Of a stretch of DNA of 64,000 nt, positions 34,101 to 43,100 are shown piece by piece. The translations under genes and the position numbers were made by a program. The DNA is from Bimastos eiseni. Lineage: Eukaryota; Annelida; Clitellata; Crassiclitellata; Lumbricidae. The stretch spans positions 21,783,772-21,847,771 of the forward strand of contig OY365813.1 of assembly GCA_959347315.1 (NCBI GenBank), given 5' to 3'. Position 1 is the first letter of the stretch; every line of letters begins with the position of its first letter. The notes under the pieces were generated by a model that made no database searches, was not told the origin of the DNA, and worked only from the letters and a program-made list of their open reading frames with translations.

Positions 34101-37100
34101 AGACCATAGTCAAACAGAACAAGAGATTGAATAGTGCAGTCTAAAGCCCATCCCCTATATAACTTACAGAAGCATCCTAAAATAACTAATAAAATAACTG
34201 GGCAGAGTGCACCTCTGAGTATTTTCGCTCAAATGAATCAATGAATTACACTTCAACTCAATACCTAGATGAATTGATGAATTTGACAATTTGCCAAGAG
34301 AACTGTGGTCATGCAAATGTTTTATGACTTCGTTAAAAATGGTTGCCATTATTAATACCCATTGTAAGCTAACTGCGCGCTTGCTGGTAGTCTAACAAAG
34401 AATATCCTTACCAACTTAGTACTCACTTACCAACCTACTCACTTACTTACTTACTTACAATAGATCATCGGTGAAAAACTGCATCAAGAGTTAACTGCTC
34501 TTTCCTAATGCCTCCAATTGCTTTCCTGTCGCCAAGGCGCGGCTAATTAAAGGAGAAATTGCGTTGCGGTCAAACTGCGACCTGTCTTTTTCATCAATGA
34601 TTAAAACGTCGACGGCAGAATCTGGACAGTTCCTAAGCCCAGCAATTACGGATCAGGCGAACGAACAGATGGACGAACGCCAACGATTAATAATAACCAA
34701 GAGATGATTAATGTTCTCCACTTACTTCGGCATTTCGCTCTCCTGCGTTTCCTAAAAGAAAAACAAACGACAGAAACGATTTAAAATCAGAAGCAGCAAA
34801 CAACAAGAAACAGACAGATAAAGACATAGAGGCAGACAGACAGAGATATACGCATACAGACAACCAGACATAGACACAAAGAGACAGACAGCCAAAGAGA
34901 CAGAGACGAACAGAGACAGACAGGCAAAGAAACAGACATAGACAAAGAAACAGACATAAACAGAGAGACCGATACATACAGAGATAGACAGGCAAAGAGA
35001 CAGAGATAGACAAAGAGACCAAGATATACAAAAAGACATACAGACAGACAGACAGACAAGCAGGCCGACAATGAGACAGACATGCAGACAGATAAAATGG
35101 CCTACAATAATACGTATGTATATATCGCGCGATGTAAGTGTATACATATGTTTATACAGATCGGCGGTCAAAGAGACACAATAGACAGACAGCGATGGAG
35201 AAGCAGGTGGAGGGCAAATATCTGATAAATGTCATATGCTACTAGACAATTGTGTTCAGAAGGGCAGCGCAAGTGTCGTTGCCAATTTAAATAGCGCCTT
35301 CTTAACTGCACTGCTCGCATACTCTGACAGTGCCGGTCCAAACCCTGGAGAAAGGCTAAATGACATACATGCCAAATGACATAGCCTACATGGCAAATGA
35401 TATACATGCCAAACTTAATGACATACATACCAAATGACATACACTCCAAATGACAACCATGCCAAATGACATATATGTTTCTAGCTGCCAAGAGTTCTAT
35501 AAAAGCTCACGCCACAGCCGAGAGCCGCCAATAAACGTTGCAAATCGTCAACACGATTATTTGCATAAACTGCGCATACATCTGTCTGCCAATAAATGGC
35601 CAACACAAGACTCAAGGCCACCGTCTCCATGGCAACCATGCGCGTGCGCACGGTCTACAGAGTGGATCGGAAAAAGAGACGACCATTCAAAAAAGAAATC
35701 CCGAGGACGAATAAGAAGAAGTGCCAGTCAAACGATCGGTCGACGAATAATCGACAAGAGAACAGGAAAAACACAACGGTCGTTAATTCTCGACCACCGC
35801 AGAAACGATGGAAATTGTAAAGGGCAGCGCGGGACAAAGGGAGGCCGATGTGGAACAATGGAGAGCGCCGCGGAACAAGGGAGACACAGACGGAACAAAG
35901 GAATCCACCGCGGAAAAAGGGATACCACTGTAGAAGAAGGGGAAATTCAGGCTGGGACAAAGGAGACCGTCGCGGAACAAAGGGACACCACCGCAGAACA
36001 AGAAAAACCTACGTAGGAACAAGGGGAGACCGCCGCGGAACGAAAGGTAACCGCCGCGGAGCAAAGGGACACAACCGCGGAACAAGAAAAAAATCCATGC
36101 TGGAACAAGAGGAGGTAGCCGCGGAACAAAGGGAGACCACCGCTGAACAAAGGGAGATCCAGGTGGAACAAAGGTGAGACCGCAGCTGAACAAAGGAAAA
36201 TCCAGGTGGAACAAAGAAAGACAGCCGCTAAAAAAGGAGATCTAGGTGAAACAAAGGGAGACCGCCGCTGAACAGACAGAGACCCAGATGGAACAAAGGA
36301 AAGAGCTCCGCATCGCCCCATTATACGCCTGTAAGCCAAACTGTGTACTGTCCAGGCGTTACGGCGATGTAGGCGGGGTCTTCAAGTGCATATCTGAAGC
36401 CGTACTTTGTCCCTTGATGTCCAAGAGACGCGCCTTGCGATTTTGTGCGCGATGGCAGCGCGGCAATTAGGACAGACCTTACGTAACGGGTTCCTAATAT
36501 GACCGCCAAGCCTAGATAAGGGGCTCTTCCTGCACCTCCTACCACTACTACTACTCCTCCTCTTCCTCATCACCCTTCCGATACACCTACTCCGTCACCG
36601 GCTTGTGGTCCTCCCCTATTACTCTTCCTCCTACTATTCTTCCTCCTATTTATTCACCTCCTACTCCTCCTCCTCTTCCTCCTCCTAATTCACCTCCTAC
36701 TCTGCCCTCCTACTCTATCTCCTTCTAATTCACATCCTACTCTTCTTCCACCTACTCCTCCTCCACCTCCTCCTCCACCTCCTCCTCCTCTGTTGCAGAC
36801 ATCCCGTGCTATCCATCTTCGCAAACGCCATTAAGACACTCACCCCCTGAAAGCCGCGGCAATCAATCAGACAATCAAACACAACTAATCAATCAAGCAA
36901 TCAGCTCAGTAATCGATCAGGCAGTAGTCCCGTGATAGCACCACGGATTACAACCGTATCGATCACTCCTTGACGACCCGCGTTCAGTGCTCACGCTGTC
37001 TCTTGACGACACGACACGCGCGCGTTACCAACCGTTCAATATTAAACACGAGAAATTGTTTCCATCGGACAAGTTACGTAGCTGTGGAACGGATAATAAC

Positions 37101-40100
37101 CAATGTTCTCCCTAAGCTGTGCGCATGTGCGCGCGTACACAGGTCGTAGAGCCAGCGCACACAAGAATTTTATGTGCGCCAAAAAAATGTCTGCAAAATT
37201 GACGAGTCACGATTTAAAAAAATTAAACTACGTACATGGAGTCTACGTGCCGGCTGCGCCTACCTTACGCCAGGAACTTTGGTTCCTTGAATGTATCGAA
37301 TTAGGTATCGTCCCATTTTAATCAGACAATGGGCTTTTATTGGGTTATCAGAACTTATCACCATAGACTTTCAGATATGGTCATCATCTAACTATAATCG
37401 CATTCAGTTTGGACCTGCGCACACAGTGTCAACCATTCATAAAATGTTGCACATATAAAATTTCTCGCGCAGACTATCTCCAAAATATATGAGGAAACAT
37501 TGATCATAACTCCTTCTCGCTCCGCACTTTCCTTGGTTTCCAGCGTCTGAGGTAGGCGGATGGTCCAATAAATCCAGAGGAAAGGCGGCTGGAACTTTAA
37601 GCGCGCAAGAGACGAGAAATTGTCCGAAAAACGAGAATTGCAAATTAATCAAATGACTATAATTATACACATCACAATTGCAGAGTTCACGTTTCTTAAT
37701 CGCAACTCTATGCAGAAGTAGTCTAAGTTCAGAGACACTCAGTGTCATACTAAACTACAGTTCGACTGGACTGATTTCTTACCTCGTCCATAAGATTTTC
37801 AAACTGAAACAAATAAAAACATCTATTGTAACACGGCTTTAGAGCAGTAAATACATCATCATCACTATCACCTGATCATCGTCGTCATCGTCATCCGTTT
37901 CTGACGCCAGCCGTTTGGCGCAGATGAGCACGAATAAATAACCTGCATCAGAGGTGTCCATGCAGATAGGGGGTCCGAAGGCAAATGCCTCCAATCTCCG
38001 ATAGGGGATATATTTTAGTCTTGGGAGGGGAAGAATATCTTGCTTCCTGACACATGGGACCGGGGGTATTTGCCGTTATCATTCAGAAGGAGATTGTCAC
38101 CTCTGATCTGCATTGTCCTCAGTAATTGTCAAGTCCATTGCTTCCCCTATAGTTTAAGTCTAAGTGATGCCAGTCAACTTTTTTGTACTACAATCCGTCT
38201 AGAAACTTCGGCCACTAAGGTGACGCTCTTCGGGTTTGCATTACATCAAGGCCATTTTATCGGACTGAATAAATTGGATTGTGTTGGAGCGGTCTGATGT
38301 GTATGGCCGTCTTTTGTCAATCCATTCTCTGAAAGGATCAGTAATTTACTGATATTATAGAGTGCATGTTCTTTTTCAGAGGGCATTGTCTGCTGCAGAT
38401 AAAATATCTATTATCCTGCCCAGAGGAAGAAGAATAGGTTGAAAAGGAAGAAGAAAAAAGAAGAGGACGAAGCTGAACAAATAATAAAAATAACAATGAT
38501 GATGACGATGGTCATGACGACGACTATGAGAAGAAGGAGGAGGAGGAGGAGAAGAATAGTAGTAGCAGTCTATTGACTAGAGCGCATGCAGTCATGGGCA
38601 TGGAGTGTTAACGACATCATTTTCTCAGCATCGACACAATCATGTGCTTGGATTTCGAGTCCTCTCCCTCGCCGTCTCATCTACCCACCGACAATCCACG
38701 TAGTCCGTTTATCGATCATAGCCGAGCTGGATAGAAGGTGCATGTGGAGCAGAAATCTTAACAAATTCTGCCATGGTGGGTAATCGAACACACTACCTCT
38801 TGGCTGAATGTCCAGCACTCTAACCACTGCACCAACAAGCTCAGAGTAACCAAAAGCAAAATGGATTGACTGTAACGGTCTTAACGGATAAAGGTAGGTC
38901 TAGTAGAACGGGTTTGATAAACGCAATTCACGGTCAACAAAAGGCCTAAGACGAATAAGTTCGCGTAAAACAGAGACTATTCCCTCGGGCCATTCATTAA
39001 CAGAACGTTACGTTATCGATTAACGACCTGCAGCGTCTGTGAGCGCCTCTGGGTAGAGATTTTAACGAGCGATATATAAATGCACACTGAATGATTGATA
39101 GAGCTAGCAGACTTTGTTCAGGATAGATAAATGTCGCTGTTGCTCCTTAGGACTTTAGATGCTTTTACTTCAATTTCATCTGTCTTTACTCTGCTCATTA
39201 ACTTTTATGCGCTTGCAACCATTATAATAGTTTTATTTCAATTTCATTTATTCATTAAACGTGCTATGCACCCAAAAACGATGGTAAAGACATATATAGT
39301 AATATCAGTAAGCGAGATCCAGCAGTGGGTCAATAACAGTTAAGACCTCAAAGACCATAGCTGTCATATGATAAGATATCCCTAACTTATTCTCTATTTA
39401 TGCACCCAATGACAATATGTAAGGTCGATATCGTGCGGCACGGTGGTGGTGTAGTTGTTAAAAGCAGAGACCTGTAACGCGGAGGAAAGATCCTCTGTTT
39501 TACGCGAACTTATTCGTCTTAGGCCTTTTGTTGACCGGGAATTGCGCTCATCTAACCCGTTCTACTAGTCCTACCTTTATCCGTTAAGACCGTTACAGTC
39601 AATTCATTTTGCCTTTGGTTACTCTGAGCTTGTTGGTGCAGTGAGTACTCAGCTGAGAATACGGTTTCGATCCTCGTCCGAGGAGTTACTGTGTAGGGAC
39701 CTTGAGCAATTCATTCGCGCACAGTTATTGCTCTATAGTATAATCGATAACTTCGCCAATCTCTGGGTATGTGAACTTCTAAACTTCGCTGAAAGGGCAA
39801 ATTGTACCGTGTGTAGAATTATCTAGAATGGTTCCATAAGAGAATCGAACGGAATGACGTGATAGAATTAACGGAATGTATTTGTGTAGACACAAATAGT
39901 GTGCATCGTGTGGGGCAGAAATTTGGTTCAAGATATATGAATGCGTTGTATAATTTTTAGCAAATATGCATGAATACATACTGCGCACATGTACATAAAT
40001 CACGCATCTAAAGCACACTATAGCATATAATGTGTTTTTCAATGTATGGAAGCTGTAGACACAACTGTAATTGTAAACTGTTTTGCAAACCAAGTATTTT

Positions 40101-43100
40101 ATTCGTATGAAATTACTTTTAGCGTCATTTAATTAGGCAAGCGCAGAGTGCTTCTGAGAAGTGTAATTCTTTTCTGTTTCGACACACTGCATCGAGGTAT
40201 CGTAGTGAACACTGGCAACTGTATCGCATTGTCATTCTCTTAGGGCAATATCAAATTACAATCGAATTGTATTGTACTGTCAATCCTGTCAGTTTCTAGA
40301 CGTTATTTCCCGGCGTATAATAATATACACGTTGAGGCATTGGGGCGTACGCTGGCCACAGCTTCATGACAGATTTACACGGACAGATATTCGGTGCAGT
40401 AAACAATACGGCAGACGCCGGCGCATTAAGTAATTTGGGGGATAATTGAGTTTTATGGTCGGCGCCTACGAGCACATTGCAAACACTCGACCCGAGCGAC
40501 CAACCGGGTCGAGTCAAGTCGATTGCTAGGCAACGGAGGCCGTCGAAGTTGCCATAGGAACAGATGCGCCTCGCTCGGGGCGTGTTCCGCCACTGTTTCG
40601 GTCACTGACGGAGTATGCTCTGTGTAGACTACTCCATTTTGGCATGGAACAAGACGGGTAGGTGAATTAGGTCACGGTTGGGACTAACATGGAAGGGACT
40701 TGGGCAGACGAAAATTGGGTCGCTGATCTAGATTACGTGTGTGGCTCTGAATATGCAGAACTTTTGAAGGATAAATCAGTTACGACTATTTAGGCCTACT
40801 ATCATTTACAACCATTTACAAACTTATGCCACCATCTACCTTAATTTGCAACCATTTACTACCATCTACAACTGGTCATTTACAACCTTTTACCACAATT
40901 TACATCCATTTACAACTATCTACAACCATCGACTTCTGAAGCGCCATAACCGTTTCACCCAATTCATCGGAAACCATTTTATCTCCACAAAACCGCCGCT
41001 AAAGGAAGTGATATGATGCAATGCTTTTCATGACACGGCCGCATACTCTGTATTTCTAAGCTCACAGGCGGCGATACGATGTTTGGAGGCGTTGAACCAT
41101 TAACTCCTGCCACCTTCCTGATAAGAACTCGACGTCCAATCTCGGAATCTATGTCTACATTTATGTCAATGTCAACGGGGCAGCTCGATAGCCTAGTGGT
41201 AGCGCGTTGGACTGTCGATCCAGATATCCGTCGTTCAAATCCGGCGAGGCAGAATTTTTTTTCAATATACATGAATGCATTGTATAATTGTTAACATAAT
41301 GCATGAATACATACTACGCACATGTACACAAATCACGCATACCTAAGCACACTATAGCATATAATGTGTTTTTCAATGTATGGAAGCTGTAGACAACTGT
41401 AATTTTAAACTGTTTTGCAAACCATTTTTTTTATTCGTATGAAATTACTTTTAACGTCATTTAATTAGGCTAGCGCAGAGAGTGCTTCTGAGTAGGTATA
41501 TCGAAGGGCGCTATATAAATGCTCGATTACAATACAACACAATACGATTCGAATACAGAACAACTGTATGGCGGTAAGAACACGGTCACTGCGGAAAACC
41601 CAAAGAGGTCAATTGAACAAAACAAACTAATGTTCTCCCTGGCCGTTGAAAGCGCTGCTGGTGACAGCGGCGCTATATAACTGTTCAATTACATCACATT
41701 ACCTTACGAACAGTGGTTTCCGGGAATCCCCTATTCCGCCAGACACGCCGGCTATCGAGACAAACGAGTGCTTGTCGACGGCAAATACTACAGTCGGGAG
41801 TCAAGATGCTCCGTATCCATGGTGATTGCATCCTGCATCCCATTGATTTATGCGGTGGCGGCGGCGGTGCCTCGTCCGCCGAGGAGGACGAGGGCCGAGA
41901 CGGGAGAAGGCGTCAGTCCCTCGTGGCATCGGTAGGCTGACTGGCTCTTACCCGCTGGATGGATGGGCGGCAGACGGGCGCTGTTCGACCAGACTTTCGT
42001 TCTGCTTGTTATAGGAAAGAAGGCGACTTTCGCCGGTCAATATGTTATGGTAAGACGGTCAGTAGGTTGTGTTGAGAAAGTCAGTAGGTTATGGCAAGAT
42101 TGTCAGTATGTCACAACAAGACGGTCAGTTTGTCACGGTAAGACTGCTATTATGTCATGGCAAGACAGTCAGTATGGATGGCCAGGATGTCATGATAAGG
42201 TGGTCAGTATGTTATGGAGAAATGGTCAGTTTGTTATGGTAAGACGATTAGTAGGTTGTGTTGAGAAAGTCAGTAGGTTATGACAAGATTGTCAGTATGT
42301 CAGAGCAAGATGGTCAGTTTGTCATGACAAGATGGTCAATATGTCACTCCAACTGTTTGCGTAAATGATAAGGAATAGATAGCTATAAGGGTTAGCTAGT
42401 ACTAAGTACATTATCAACTGTTTCCGACATCATATTTTACCATAAAATCCTGGCAGCGGCTTTCATGGTAAAATAGGTACATACCTCGATTGATATGTCT
42501 CTTTCCACATTGTAGCGTGTTCGAAGATATCGCCTGAAACAGGTAGAAGAGAGCAGACAATCAGAAGTGCTCTCCTTATTGGACCTTAATTCGCCATGGC
42601 TCAAAAACGCACCTCACCAAGAACAATATTGAAATGCGAACAACACTGCAGTCTTAGCCCTTAGCTTTAAACCCTAGTCTCAAGAAGATGTCCTTAGTCC
42701 TTAATCTCAGTCCAGGACAGTCCTTAGTCTCAATGGCATGATGTCATGGTCTTAAACGTTAGTCTTAGTCTTAATCCTATCAATCAATCATCCAGTCAAT
42801 CAATCAATTTTAATACAACGCCTCTGCAAGAAATCTACTCAGAGGCGCTCCCAGTCCAACCATGGCCAAAGTTGACAGAGTAGAATTCAAATGGGACAGA
42901 GAGTTGCTAGGCAAGCAAGATTCAACGGGGGCAATCCAAGCAACGAAAATGCACGATTCTGCATCATAGAGGTTCGAGAAAAATGGACAAGGAGAAGACC
43001 TTATGGGGCTTAGTCCTTAGTCTTGAGCAGGCTTTAGTACTTAATCTCAATCCTCAGTCTGATAAAGAAAGAGAAGAACGAGTCAGAGTAAGTAGCCAAG

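Noticed and set aside
35450..36214. 188-aa plus and 143-aa minus frames
   Set aside because: Both are translations of the GGAACAAAGGGAGACC minisatellite; periodic and without domain features.
41170..41255. Functional tRNA-Asp gene
   Set aside because: A and B boxes and an anticodon-like loop exist, but no proper acceptor stem, and it continues into a SINE body shared with another copy.
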